From contig NZ_OZ245846.1 of NCBI RefSeq assembly GCF_965228935.1, forward strand, positions 744,001 through 808,000: a DNA stretch of 64,000 bases, written 5' to 3'. Of this stretch, positions 16,708 through 25,325 are shown piece after piece. The stretch comes from Ulvibacterium sp965228935 (GTDB lineage: Bacteria > Bacteroidota > Bacteroidia > Flavobacteriales > Flavobacteriaceae). A program made the translations under genes and the position numbers. Position 1 is the stretch's first letter, and the number at the start of each line of letters is the position of its first letter. The notes under the pieces were generated by a model. That model had not been told where the DNA came from, made no database searches, and saw only the letters and a list, made by a program, of their open reading frames with translations.

Positions 16708-16787
16708 GAAGTTCGATTTAACGAAAAGGAATCAAGAAACATGAATGGTTTTTTGGTAAATTATACCCTAAACTAAACATTGAGTAA
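16708..16787 (+). pseudogene. Remnant of a GHL10-family gene (C-terminal tail only)
   Basis: Bases 16728-16767 match 15195-15234, inside the 3' end of the GHL10 gene, at 32 of 40 positions. The translated tail reads GIKKHEWFFGKLYPK against GLKEHERFFGKAYRK in the intact gene, then ends in TAA at 16785. A frame change near 16725 and a stop upstream show that it is not expressed as a protein. It ends two bases before the sulfatase start. Confidence 0.65.
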
Positions 16788-16789
16788 TA

Positions 16790-18154
16790 GTGCCATTCAA
16801 ACTACACCTATCTCCAAAAAAAGTTCTAACTGCAGCTATTTTATTTCTATCGGTATTTTTTGTTCTGGGTCAAAAAAAAGTGTCGGAAAAGCCTAACGTC
16901 ATTCTAATTTTGACGGATGACCAAGGCTGGGCCGATGTCAACTGTTACGGCTCCAAGGATCTCTATACCCCCAATATGGATCAACTAGCAAGGGAAGGGA
17001 CAAGGTTTACCCAATTCTATGCGGCCGCTTCCGTTTGTTCTCCCTCTAGGGCCTCCATGTTGACCGGGCTAAATCCCCACGCTGCAGGTCTGCCAGGAAA
17101 TGCTTCCTCTACCAAGGGTGATGAGGGCATGCCGTCCAATCGTTTTACCTTGGCCGAAATGATGAAACAGGCGGGTTATGCTACAGGGCATGTGGGGAAG
17201 TGGCATTTGGGCTATACCCCGGAGACCATGCCCAATGGACAAGGGTTTGATTATTCCTATGGCCACATGGGCGGATGCATTGATAACTATTCCCATTTCT
17301 TTTATTGGCATGGTCCCAATCGCCATGATCTTTGGGAAAACGGAACGGAAATTTGGGCCGATGGAAAATATTTTCCGGATTTGATGGCAACCCAAGCGGA
17401 GGCCTTTATCAATCAACACAAGGAAGCGCCTTTCTTCCTGTACTATGCGATCAACCTTCCCCACTATCCCTTACAACCCGATGAAAAATGGCGTACCTAT
17501 TACCAAGGCCTTGAATCGCCCAGAAAAGAATATGCGGCATTTGTTTCCACCATTGATGAACGCATCGGAAGGCTCCTTAAAAAATTGGACGATTTGGGCC
17601 TAAGGGAAAACACGATCATCATTTTTCAATCGGATCACGGATATTCCAAGGAAGAACGTACTTTTGGTGGCGGTGGTAGTGCCGGACCGTTCCGAGGGGC
17701 AAAATTCAGTCTCTTCGAAGGCGGTATACGTGTCCCAGCCATTATCAGTTGGAAAGGGCATCTGCCGGAAAATACTAGTAGAAATCAAATGGCCCTTAAT
17801 ATCGATTGGTTTCCAACCATAGCGGAACTCTGTGGTATAGCTGCGCCCACTAACTTGGAAGGAAGAAGCCTTGTACCTATGCTTAAGAACAAAGATATGC
17901 CTTCCAAGCACCAAACCTTCATTTGGCAAAACAATGGTTCCTGGGCCGTACGCAAAGATGATTGGAAACTGATAGGTGACCCTTGGGACAGTTCCGATAG
18001 GGCCCCGCTTGATTCGAAAAAGGACAAACTCTTTTTGGCCAATATGGCCTTAGACTCCACGGAAATGACCAATCTGGCGACCCAATATCCAGAAAAAGTA
18101 GCCGAATTACTGGCCGAATATACCAATTGGCCTTATTCAAAATTAGAGCAATAA
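16790..18154 (+). CDS. Exported type I sulfatase
   Basis: The 454-residue protein uses a GTG start; the in-frame stop at 16781 excludes a longer form. A signal peptide covers about 1-27 (ends VLGQ). Sulfatase hallmarks are LTDDQGWADV (metal Asp43/Asp44) and the formylglycine site CSPSR at 83-87 followed by ASMLTG, then GKWHLG and a C-terminal SDHG. Such enzymes remove sulfate esters from marine glycans after Cys83 is matured by a formylglycine-generating enzyme, which is not encoded in this window. It is followed 17 bp later by the FAD oxidoreductase. Confidence 0.92.
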   Translation: MPFKLHLSPKKVLTAAILFLSVFFVLGQKKVSEKPNVILILTDDQGWADVNCYGSKDLYTPNMDQLAREGTRFTQFYAAASVCSPSRASMLTGLNPHAAGLPGNASSTKGDEGMPSNRFTLAEMMKQAGYATGHVGKWHLGYTPETMPNGQGFDYSYGHMGGCIDNYSHFFYWHGPNRHDLWENGTEIWADGKYFPDLMATQAEAFINQHKEAPFFLYYAINLPHYPLQPDEKWRTYYQGLESPRKEYAAFVSTIDERIGRLLKKLDDLGLRENTIIIFQSDHGYSKEERTFGGGGSAGPFRGAKFSLFEGGIRVPAIISWKGHLPENTSRNQMALNIDWFPTIAELCGIAAPTNLEGRSLVPMLKNKDMPSKHQTFIWQNNGSWAVRKDDWKLIGDPWDSSDRAPLDSKKDKLFLANMALDSTEMTNLATQYPEKVAELLAEYTNWPYSKLEQ

Positions 18155-18171
18155 ATGAAATCCCGTAAACC

Positions 18172-20010
18172 ATGAAATTAAGAATTACTGTTTTCCTTAT
18201 CTTTTGTTTTCTCGCCGCCCATGCCCAGAAACAAACGGATATTGTAATTATCGGGGGCGGTGCCGGTGGTACGTCCGCCGGTATCCAAGCGGCCCGTATG
18301 GGGGTAAAGGTTCAGATTATCGAAGCTACCCCATGGCTTGGAGGAATGCTCACTGCTGCGGGAGTTTCGGCCATTGATGGTAATCATGAAATGCCCTCGG
18401 GCATTTGGGGTGAGTTCCGTCAAAAACTAAGGGATCACTACGGTGGCGCCAAAGCCTTGGCCACAGGTTGGGTAAGCCATACGTTATTTGAACCCTCCAT
18501 AGGAAATCAAATCTTACAAGAAATGGCCGATATCCCCAATCTGGATATTGCCTTTAATGCCCAATACACCAATGTTAAAAAGGCAGGGGAAGGCTGGCAG
18601 GTGACCTATGTCCAAAATAGAAAAACACACACTACCCAGGCGAAAATCTTGATCGATGGTACCGAAATCGGTGAGCTCTTACCATTGGTCGGGGCCGACT
18701 TTCGTTTAGGGATGGATTCCAAAAACGATACCGGTGAAAAAGAAGCTCCGGAAACGGCCAATAACATCGTTCAGGATTTAACCTATGTCCTGATTTTGGA
18801 GGACGTCGGAAGTATCCGAGGAAAGCGTGGCCTCGTGAAAAAGCCAAAAAACTACGATCCAAAAAACTATGAATGCGCTTGTAAACGTGAGGACGGCGAA
18901 ATGTTCGGGGGGGTATCCAACTGCCAGCAAATGTTGGACTATGGTAAACTTCCTAATAACAAGTACATGATGAACTGGCCCAATTGCGGTAATGACTTTT
19001 ATCTCAATTGGCCCGAATTGACCCAACAGGAACGAACGGAAAGATTGCTAGAGGCAAAGCAATTTACCCAAGGCTTTGTGTATTACATTCAAAATGAACT
19101 AGGTTTTAAAAATCTCCGGGTCTCCGAAGAATTCCCGACCAAGGACAATTTTCCCATGATTCCCTACGACCGCGAAGCCCGAAGGGTAAAGGGGAAGGCC
19201 TTTTTAACCGTGGATCATGTGGAAAGACCCTATGATTTTACCCTGTACCGCACCGGAATTGCTGTAGGTGATTACCCTATAGACCACCATCATGACAAGA
19301 ATCCTGATGCGCCTGAAATCGATTTTATCAATATCAAAGTGCCTAGCTACAATGTGCCCTTGGGAAGTTTGGTCCCAGCCAATCTGGAAAATTTTATCGT
19401 GGCCGAAAAGAATATCAGTGTTTCCAACATTGTAAACGGCGCAACCCGCCTACAGCCCGTGGTGCTAGGTATCGGACAAGCAGCGGGGGCCTTGGCGGCA
19501 ACCGCAATAACGGAAAATGAGCAACCCTCCACGGTATCCATCCGGCGGGTACAAAATGCTTTATTGAAAAGTAAGGCCTATGTAATGCCTTTCATCGATG
19601 TACAGAGTGATGATCCTGCTTTTGCCGCGATGCAACGTATGGGGGCCACCGGAATTTTAAAAGCCTTTGGCATACCCTACAAATGGGCCAACCAAACCTG
19701 GTTCTATCCGAATCGAATCGTTTCCGAGTACGAATTAAAGAAAGGTTTACTCCCCTACTATCCGGAAATAGAAAAACTCCATGCCTCGGGAGCTGGGACT
19801 ACCCCAGTTTTTATTGGGCAACTTCTGGAAAAAATCGGTACGAATTACGCTTGGGATTCCATCCAAAAGGACTGGAAATCGTGGAATATCCAGCAGGAAT
19901 ATGATGGGAATACGCCGCTTACACGTAGAAGTGTAAGTATCCTTATCGATGCCCTTTTAAATCCTTTTGCAAAGGAAATCGATTTTGAGGGGAAACTCAT
20001 TTCGGATTGA
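18172..20010 (+). CDS. Exported FAD-dependent oxidoreductase (FAD_oxidored family)
   Basis: The 612-residue protein has a Sec signal peptide (ends about residue 19, AHAQ) followed at once by a dinucleotide-binding loop, DIVIIGGGAGGTSAGIQAA (GGGAGG at 28-33). The long FAD_oxidored (PF12831-like) domain contains LGGMLTAAGVSAIDG and the C-terminal flavin-contact segment NGATRLQPVVLGIGQAAGALA at about 421-442. Homologues lie in glycan-degradation clusters and include proteins labelled xanthan-lyase-like, but the reaction is poorly known. It shares an operon with the sulfatase. Its stop is one base from the stop of the convergent esterase gene, so the two units collide without a spacer. Confidence 0.82.
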   Translation: MKLRITVFLIFCFLAAHAQKQTDIVIIGGGAGGTSAGIQAARMGVKVQIIEATPWLGGMLTAAGVSAIDGNHEMPSGIWGEFRQKLRDHYGGAKALATGWVSHTLFEPSIGNQILQEMADIPNLDIAFNAQYTNVKKAGEGWQVTYVQNRKTHTTQAKILIDGTEIGELLPLVGADFRLGMDSKNDTGEKEAPETANNIVQDLTYVLILEDVGSIRGKRGLVKKPKNYDPKNYECACKREDGEMFGGVSNCQQMLDYGKLPNNKYMMNWPNCGNDFYLNWPELTQQERTERLLEAKQFTQGFVYYIQNELGFKNLRVSEEFPTKDNFPMIPYDREARRVKGKAFLTVDHVERPYDFTLYRTGIAVGDYPIDHHHDKNPDAPEIDFINIKVPSYNVPLGSLVPANLENFIVAEKNISVSNIVNGATRLQPVVLGIGQAAGALAATAITENEQPSTVSIRRVQNALLKSKAYVMPFIDVQSDDPAFAAMQRMGATGILKAFGIPYKWANQTWFYPNRIVSEYELKKGLLPYYPEIEKLHASGAGTTPVFIGQLLEKIGTNYAWDSIQKDWKSWNIQQEYDGNTPLTRRSVSILIDALLNPFAKEIDFEGKLISD

Positions 20011-20011
20011 G

Positions 20012-20848
20012 TTAATTAGTTTCTATGGATTTTGATTTCTCCTTTATAAAATTCAACAATAAAGGAATAGCGGGATAGACCATGTTATGGCCATATCCGT
20101 CCAGTTCCATGAGCTCTATATCGGGATGTTCCACTACTTTCATCATTCTATAGAAATAGGCGTTTTCCTCGTAGCGGCCCAATAGTTCCAATTCGCGATT
20201 ACCCGTAATCAACAGCATAGGCGAGGCATCCTTTCGAACATGGAATAATGGAGCGTATGGGTCTACAATCGGTTGTGTACCTTTGATTCCCATTTCCTTT
20301 CTAATGGTAAAATGGGTAATGGTATGCCCGCTAAAAGGAATTAAGCCTGCGATATCGTTTGCATCGATTCCATGTTTTTCAAGATATCGTTTATCGAGCC
20401 CGACCATACTTGCCAAATAGCCCCCCGCAGAATGCCCGGTAATGAAAATCTTTTCAGGATTCCCATTATACCGGTCAATGTTTTTGAATGTCCATGCAAC
20501 CGCCGCGGCGGCATCTTCAATATACACGGGATGTTTAACTTTAGGGTGCATCCTATAATTTACGGTTACGACCGCCACACCTTTTTCCAATAAGCCTTCA
20601 GGAATGTGCTTTTCCCCAAATTCCAGTCCACCTCCATGGAACCAGACAACCGTAGAAACATTGACTGTATCCTTTGGATAGTACACATCCAGTTTACACC
20701 GCTCTTTTATATACGGGTCGAAAGCTTGCGTTTTTTGATCATAATACGGAATATCCTTCTCAAGGACATGGGTAACGTTTTGCGCGAATACAAAGGGGCC
20801 GCACAGGAGAAGAACAAAAGTCCGTATTTGAAATAGGTTCCTTGTCAA
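20012..20848 (-). CDS. Exported alpha/beta-hydrolase (esterase)
   Basis: The 278-residue protein has a signal peptide ending near FAQ (23) and a hormone-sensitive-lipase/BD-FAE-like fold: the oxyanion motif HGGG at 71-74, nucleophile Ser140 in GHSAGG, and a C-terminal His in DGYGHNM. It should hydrolyse ester bonds (acetyl or short acyl groups on sugars or similar) in the periplasm. Its start overlaps the stop of the RidA lipoprotein gene by four bases, so it is the last gene of the minus-strand exported pathway. It may remove ester decorations before the downstream enzymes act. Confidence 0.88.
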   Translation of the reverse strand: MTRNLFQIRTFVLLLCGPFVFAQNVTHVLEKDIPYYDQKTQAFDPYIKERCKLDVYYPKDTVNVSTVVWFHGGGLEFGEKHIPEGLLEKGVAVVTVNYRMHPKVKHPVYIEDAAAAVAWTFKNIDRYNGNPEKIFITGHSAGGYLASMVGLDKRYLEKHGIDANDIAGLIPFSGHTITHFTIRKEMGIKGTQPIVDPYAPLFHVRKDASPMLLITGNRELELLGRYEENAYFYRMMKVVEHPDIELMELDGYGHNMVYPAIPLLLNFIKEKSKSIETN

Positions 20849-21423
20849 TCGTATACTTCAACGATCATCTCTACCTCTATAGCAATATCACTTGGTAAAG
20901 CTCCCATACCCACAGCTGCCCGGGCGTGTTTGCCGTTTTCTCCAAAAACAGCTACCATCAAATCGGAATACCCATTGACTACCTTGGGCTGGTCGGTAAA
21001 ATCAGGGGTACTGTTGACCATCCCCAATACCTTTACGATACGTTTTACTTTGTTCAGATTGCCCAATTCCGCCTTAAGTACGGAAAGTTGGTTGATTCCT
21101 GTGATTCGTGCAGCCTCATAGCCTTCCTCAATAGTGAGGTTGGCTCCCAACTTCCCGGTAATGTTCTCACCATCCGGCTTTAGAGGGCCTTTACCTGCCA
21201 AAAAGATTAGGTTTCCCGTACGTACGGCATTTACGTAATTGGCCACCGGAGCAGAGGGTGTACTAAGCTCTATACCCAATTCCGAAAGTTTGGCCTCGGG
21301 ATCATAACCTTCTGGAATGGTCTCCTCTACCTTGGTTTCGGTTTCAACAGCTTGCTTGTTTTCAGGGGCCGTCTGGCAGGAAAAAAATAAGAGCAAAGTC
21401 GCTGCGGTCAGAAGTGTTTTCAT
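20845..21423 (-). CDS. RidA/YjgF-family lipoprotein
   Basis: The 192-residue protein has a lipoprotein signal (LLFFSC, Cys16), an acidic linker to about residue 45 and a RidA domain at about 50-192. The imine-binding Arg is present as Arg168 in HARAAVGMGALP. RidA proteins hydrolyse reactive enamine/imine products of PLP enzymes to 2-keto acids plus ammonia, normally in the cytosol. Membrane anchoring outside the cytosol is unusual. The gene lies 24 bp downstream of the Tat-exported SelA-like PLP enzyme, whose product it would be placed to clear. A second RidA follows in the same operon. Confidence 0.88.
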   Translation of the reverse strand: MKTLLTAATLLLFFSCQTAPENKQAVETETKVEETIPEGYDPEAKLSELGIELSTPSAPVANYVNAVRTGNLIFLAGKGPLKPDGENITGKLGANLTIEEGYEAARITGINQLSVLKAELGNLNKVKRIVKVLGMVNSTPDFTDQPKVVNGYSDLMVAVFGENGKHARAAVGMGALPSDIAIEVEMIVEVYD

Positions 21424-21446
21424 TTTAGGTTTTTTATTGATTAATT

Positions 21447-22661
21447 CTATGCATTCGTCAAGACTTCCTTAACACGAGATGCGACAATACGCTCCTGTCC
21501 AGGTTCCATCATCCAGGTAGTGATGCCCACCTCTTCCTTGTTCCCTACGGTTTCTATGGAAGGATGCCCATCACGCAATTTTTTCCGCATTTCATCCTTT
21601 GAGATTTTCACCACATTCTCATCCCATCGTATTCTTAGGCTGGGTACATGATTGGCATGGGGAGGAACATGTATCTCGGTTTCCACACCCTTTACGGATT
21701 TAGCATTATCACTGATCAATTTAATTTGGTCTTCCCAAAGTTGCCATTCCTTTTTATGATCCTTGGCCAAATAAAGCTCCAAGGCCACCAACATCCCCAA
21801 AACCTCTTCCTTGTTTACCTTCATCCCCCTGGCGATGGTCGTACCTCTGGGTGGTGTATGCATTCGGGCGGCCTCTATATACTTTCTTTTACCCAATAGC
21901 AGACCCGCACTTTGGGGTCCACGGAGCCCCTTGCCCCCTGAAAACGCTACCAAATCAAAGCCCATTTTTGTAAAACGGAAGAGATTTTCTACGGGTGGTA
22001 CGTCCGCGGCGCAATCGATAAAAGTAGGAATGTTATGCTTCTTGCCCAATGCAACGAATTCCTCCCATTTAATCTCCCCTTGTTCGGCGTTTGCATTCAA
22101 AAACCATAGCATGGCCGTTTTTTTGGTAATGGCCTTTTCCAATTCTTTTGCTGTTTTTATCCAAACCAGTTTTGCACCGGTATTGGTTAGGGCCTGGGTA
22201 TATCCTATGTTATGGGATTCCTGAAGGATAACTTCATTCTTCATACCCTCGGTATTGGGTAGCTGCTTCACTTTTTCTTGGTCCGTTCCACACAAAACCC
22301 CGGCCATTCCAATGCTCATGGCACCAAAACAACCCGATGATACCGTGGCATATTCGCAATCCAATAATTGGGCGATCCGTTCTCCGACCTTATCCTGTAA
22401 CTCATCTAGATTAACATAGTCCGAAGTTCCATAGGTAATGGCATCGGTAACCTCCTTTGGCATCAATGATCCGGTCATGGAAGTATAGGTTCCCGCGGCA
22501 TTTATAAAGGTCCGTATTCCCAATTCCTTGAAAAAATCCCGTGCCAAAGGTTTGGCAATGGTTTTCTCCACCACATTTGCCCTAAGCAATTCAGGTCCCA
22601 ATAAGCCGCCGACCAAAGGAAGGGCGGACAACGTTTTCAATACTTTTCTTCTACTACTCAT
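21447..22661 (-). CDS. Tat-exported SelA-like PLP-dependent enzyme (D-glucosaminate-6-phosphate ammonia-lyase-like)
   Basis: The 404-residue protein has a twin-arginine signal (SSRRKVLKTLSAL, hydrophobic to about 28) and a type I PLP fold of the SelA-related family. Features are FINAAGTYTSMTGS at about 52-65, CEYATVSSGCFGAMSIG at about 102-118, FIDCAADVPP at about 214-223 and the Schiff-base Lys244 in FSGGKGLRGPQSAGLLLG. The best-known relative by architecture is DgaE, which eliminates ammonia from D-glucosaminate-6-phosphate; SelA itself is much longer and cytosolic. Export of a PLP enzyme through Tat is striking. Neighbours are two RidA proteins, an RraA-like protein, an amidohydrolase and a BASS carrier. 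Ammonia elimination from a 2-amino acid-sugar or amino acid is inferred. Confidence 0.85.
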   Translation of the reverse strand: MSSRRKVLKTLSALPLVGGLLGPELLRANVVEKTIAKPLARDFFKELGIRTFINAAGTYTSMTGSLMPKEVTDAITYGTSDYVNLDELQDKVGERIAQLLDCEYATVSSGCFGAMSIGMAGVLCGTDQEKVKQLPNTEGMKNEVILQESHNIGYTQALTNTGAKLVWIKTAKELEKAITKKTAMLWFLNANAEQGEIKWEEFVALGKKHNIPTFIDCAADVPPVENLFRFTKMGFDLVAFSGGKGLRGPQSAGLLLGKRKYIEAARMHTPPRGTTIARGMKVNKEEVLGMLVALELYLAKDHKKEWQLWEDQIKLISDNAKSVKGVETEIHVPPHANHVPSLRIRWDENVVKISKDEMRKKLRDGHPSIETVGNKEEVGITTWMMEPGQERIVASRVKEVLTNA

Positions 22662-22676
22662 GATTCGTACTTTTTA

Positions 22677-23153
22677 TTAGTCTAGAGCTGCTATACAGTC
22701 CATTTCTACCAATGACTTGCCAGGAACTCCTCCATAAGTGGCCACTGTGGTCCTAACAGGTGGATTCTTGCCAAAACGCCCTCGGAATACTTCGTTCATC
22801 CCCTTGTAATCCTGCAAATCCGCCAGATAAACATTTACCTTCAGCACTTTCTCCATAGAGGAACCGTTCCGTTCCAATTCTTTCTGTAATTCCTGCAATA
22901 CTATCTCCGTATGTGCCTTGATCTCATAGGGCTCAACATGAGCTCCTTTTCCGGCAATATACAGTGTATTTCCATGTTTTACCGCACCGGAAAAAAGTGG
23001 AATATCTTGATCGGTCACAATATCACCGACTACCTCTTTTTTTGCCTGGGTATCCCTATCCATTGCATTAACGGCCCCTATGCCGAATAGGGCGGCAATA
23101 CCCATTCCCATTTTCTTAAAGGATGCCCTTCGTGTTGTCTTTTTGTTCGTCAT
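22677..23153 (-). CDS. Tat-exported RidA/YjgF-family protein
   Basis: The 158-residue protein has a twin-arginine signal (KTTRRASFKKMG, hydrophobic to about 28) and a complete RidA domain at about 45-158. The substrate-binding Arg134 lies in PPVRTTVATYGGVPG. It is more typical of the family than the lipoprotein paralogue at 20845. It lies 15 bp upstream of the SelA-like gene, so enamine/imine hydrolysis after that enzyme's elimination is the obvious role. Two differently anchored RidA copies around one PLP enzyme argue for a real periplasmic imine step. Confidence 0.88.
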   Translation of the reverse strand: MTNKKTTRRASFKKMGMGIAALFGIGAVNAMDRDTQAKKEVVGDIVTDQDIPLFSGAVKHGNTLYIAGKGAHVEPYEIKAHTEIVLQELQKELERNGSSMEKVLKVNVYLADLQDYKGMNEVFRGRFGKNPPVRTTVATYGGVPGKSLVEMDCIAALD

Positions 23154-23268
23154 AATTCTGTCTTTATTTAGTTAATTCAAGATGTAGGATGGAGACCACC
23201 CTGCTTCAATTTATTGTCAGGATACCTCCCTTCCTTCAAGGAGAGAAACTTCCCTTTATTTTAGTTTT

Positions 23269-24186
23269 TTACCACGTCCGTTTTTTCAACAATTCCTGTA
23301 TCTGTTCTTTGGGTACGGGAAGTTCATCCATATGATTTTTGAGCCATTGTGAAAAATCCTTTTCAATCTCGTCTGTCCACTTATTATCAATTTGTCCCGG
23401 GGTATATTTACCTTCTTTTAAACGACCGATCCCGAACAAATCCCGTAAACGGACTACTTCCGAGGTCACCACTATCTTTTCCGCCAAATGGGCCGGTATA
23501 AAAACAACACCTTCCTTTTTGGCCAGGACAATATCACCGGGTAGTACCGTAGCCGCCCCAATACGGATAGGGGAATTAATACTTTCCAACATTACCTCCT
23601 GCAGGAAAGATGGATGCCAACCCCTAACAAAGGCATTGAAGCCCTCTATTTCCGATAACCCTTCCATATCGCGACTGGAAGCGTTGAAAACCACCCCGGT
23701 TTTCGATTTGGCATAAATGGAATTGCCCAAGTTGTCCCCGATCAAAGTTCCATCTACAATTTTTCCGAAGCCGTCAGCCACATAGACATCCCCCTTCACA
23801 AGCATATCGATGGGCCATGAATTTGTATTTCCGATTTGGCCTTCTTCTTTTCCCTTTTTCTTGATTTGATCCGATACGTCCGGACGATTGGGCATATATT
23901 GTACGGTAAGGGCACGACCAACGATGGGCACATCATCGTGCAAGGGCTCCCAACCTCCTTCAAATTGATTGTGGTACCCTTCATTTCTAAGGGTTCCCCA
24001 TGCTTCTTCGATCGTGACACTTTTCATACGTTCCAAAACACTGTTAGGTACTTTGGGTCTCCCATCTTCAAAACGTTCTCCTTCCCATTGCGGGGTAAGA
24101 AACATAATATAGTCCTTGGAAGCCGTTTGGCCCCAGGCCAGATTTCCTACCAATAGCATTAGAAATAAAGATTTAATCCAGCTCAT
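23269..24186 (-). CDS. Exported RraA-like protein (possible 2-oxo-acid aldolase)
   Basis: The 305-residue protein has a Sec signal (MSWIKSLFLMLLVGNLAWGQ) and the RraA/HMG-aldolase fold, with the GD/RD active-site pattern seen as LIGDNLG near 148-154 and SSRDMEG near 171-177. Family members either cleave 4-hydroxy-4-methyl-2-oxoglutarate and similar 2-oxo acids with a divalent metal or, without activity, bind RNase E; an exported one cannot do the latter. It has an extra C-terminal helical part after about 260. A 115-bp spacer separates it from the RidA gene downstream, while the BASS gene ends 5 bp before its start. Retro-aldol cleavage of the pathway's keto acid is inferred. Confidence 0.82.
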   Translation of the reverse strand: MSWIKSLFLMLLVGNLAWGQTASKDYIMFLTPQWEGERFEDGRPKVPNSVLERMKSVTIEEAWGTLRNEGYHNQFEGGWEPLHDDVPIVGRALTVQYMPNRPDVSDQIKKKGKEEGQIGNTNSWPIDMLVKGDVYVADGFGKIVDGTLIGDNLGNSIYAKSKTGVVFNASSRDMEGLSEIEGFNAFVRGWHPSFLQEVMLESINSPIRIGAATVLPGDIVLAKKEGVVFIPAHLAEKIVVTSEVVRLRDLFGIGRLKEGKYTPGQIDNKWTDEIEKDFSQWLKNHMDELPVPKEQIQELLKKRTW

Positions 24187-24191
24187 ACGTA

Positions 24192-25316
24192 TTAATTTTT
24201 AGTATCTATTTGTACTTCTTCCAATGATTTTTTGGTCTCTTTGGAGGCATCCTTGTCCCGCCAATAGGTAGCCAAGGACGAACCTGAAATGTTCATCCAG
24301 GGACCGAACACCGCCGGGGCCAAGCCTACCGTGGCTACTTTTCCCATTTCCAGGGCGATACCGGATGCCAAACCTCCGTTCTGCATCCCCACTTCCAAGG
24401 CAATGGTCCTACAATCCCTTTCATCCATTTTGAACAACCGACACCCCCAATACCCAAGAAAATAGCCGGCGGCATTATGGACAATCGCCGCCACAACAAG
24501 CAGAAGACCTATGGTCAAAAGGTTGTCCCTACCTGCAGCGGTTATAATCATAATAATCAAGGCGATACCTCCCATGGAGACTACGGGCATGGCCTTATCC
24601 AACCATTGTGCCTTTCCGTGAAAAAAATGATTAAAGAGCAATCCCACGATTATAGGTACAATTACAATTTTTAGTATGCTCAGCATCATTCCCCAAAAAT
24701 CAATGGGAACAAACTGCCCTGCAAAGGTTTCCATAAGCAGAGGGGTCATCAAAGGGGCCAAAAGCGTGGACACAGCTGTCAGCGTAACGGACAAAGCCAC
24801 ATTGGCCTTGGCCAGATAGGACATTACATTGGAAGCCAACCCACTTGGGGAAGACCCTATTAAAACGACACCAGCCGCAATCTCCGGGGGAAATCCAAAA
24901 ATAGTGGCAAGACCCAGTCCTAAAAGAGGCATTATGGTAAATTGACAAACCACGCCTACCAAAACCCCTTTTGGCATTTTTACAACGCCCCAAAAATCCT
25001 TGATGCTCATGGCCGTACCCATACCGAACATAATGACCTGTAAGAGGGGTACTATCAATAATTTCATTTGAAAATCACCTATCTGCCTCAGGTATCCGGG
25101 ATAGAACATGGCATAGGAAACAGCGGCAAAAATTAATATGGTAAAAGAGAAGCCCTTAAAAAAAGGGTGCCCTCTAGCCGATAAGGCCAACAATACCAAA
25201 AATAGGATAAGGGAAGGCCCAGTCTGATCACCCATACCCAAAAACAAAAGTATAATTGTGGCCAATAGGAAAACCATGGCGGCAACCAGTAAAATAATAT
25301 ATGTCCTTTTCTTCAT
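24192..25316 (-). CDS. Bile acid:sodium symporter (BASS) family transporter
   Basis: The 374-residue membrane protein has about 10 hydrophobic helices. The family's broken-helix motifs appear as GSSPSGLASNVMSYLAKAN (about 152-170) and EVGMQNGGLASGIA (about 307-320). BASS carriers use sodium to import organic anions such as pyruvate, pantoate or keto acids. It lies 5 bp upstream of the RraA-like gene and 9 bp after the amidohydrolase, inside the exported-enzyme operon. Importing the keto-acid product formed outside the inner membrane is the simplest reading. Confidence 0.88.
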   Translation of the reverse strand: MKKRTYIILLVAAMVFLLATIILLFLGMGDQTGPSLILFLVLLALSARGHPFFKGFSFTILIFAAVSYAMFYPGYLRQIGDFQMKLLIVPLLQVIMFGMGTAMSIKDFWGVVKMPKGVLVGVVCQFTIMPLLGLGLATIFGFPPEIAAGVVLIGSSPSGLASNVMSYLAKANVALSVTLTAVSTLLAPLMTPLLMETFAGQFVPIDFWGMMLSILKIVIVPIIVGLLFNHFFHGKAQWLDKAMPVVSMGGIALIIMIITAAGRDNLLTIGLLLVVAAIVHNAAGYFLGYWGCRLFKMDERDCRTIALEVGMQNGGLASGIALEMGKVATVGLAPAVFGPWMNISGSSLATYWRDKDASKETKKSLEEVQIDTKN

Positions 25317-25325
25317 GAAATCAAT

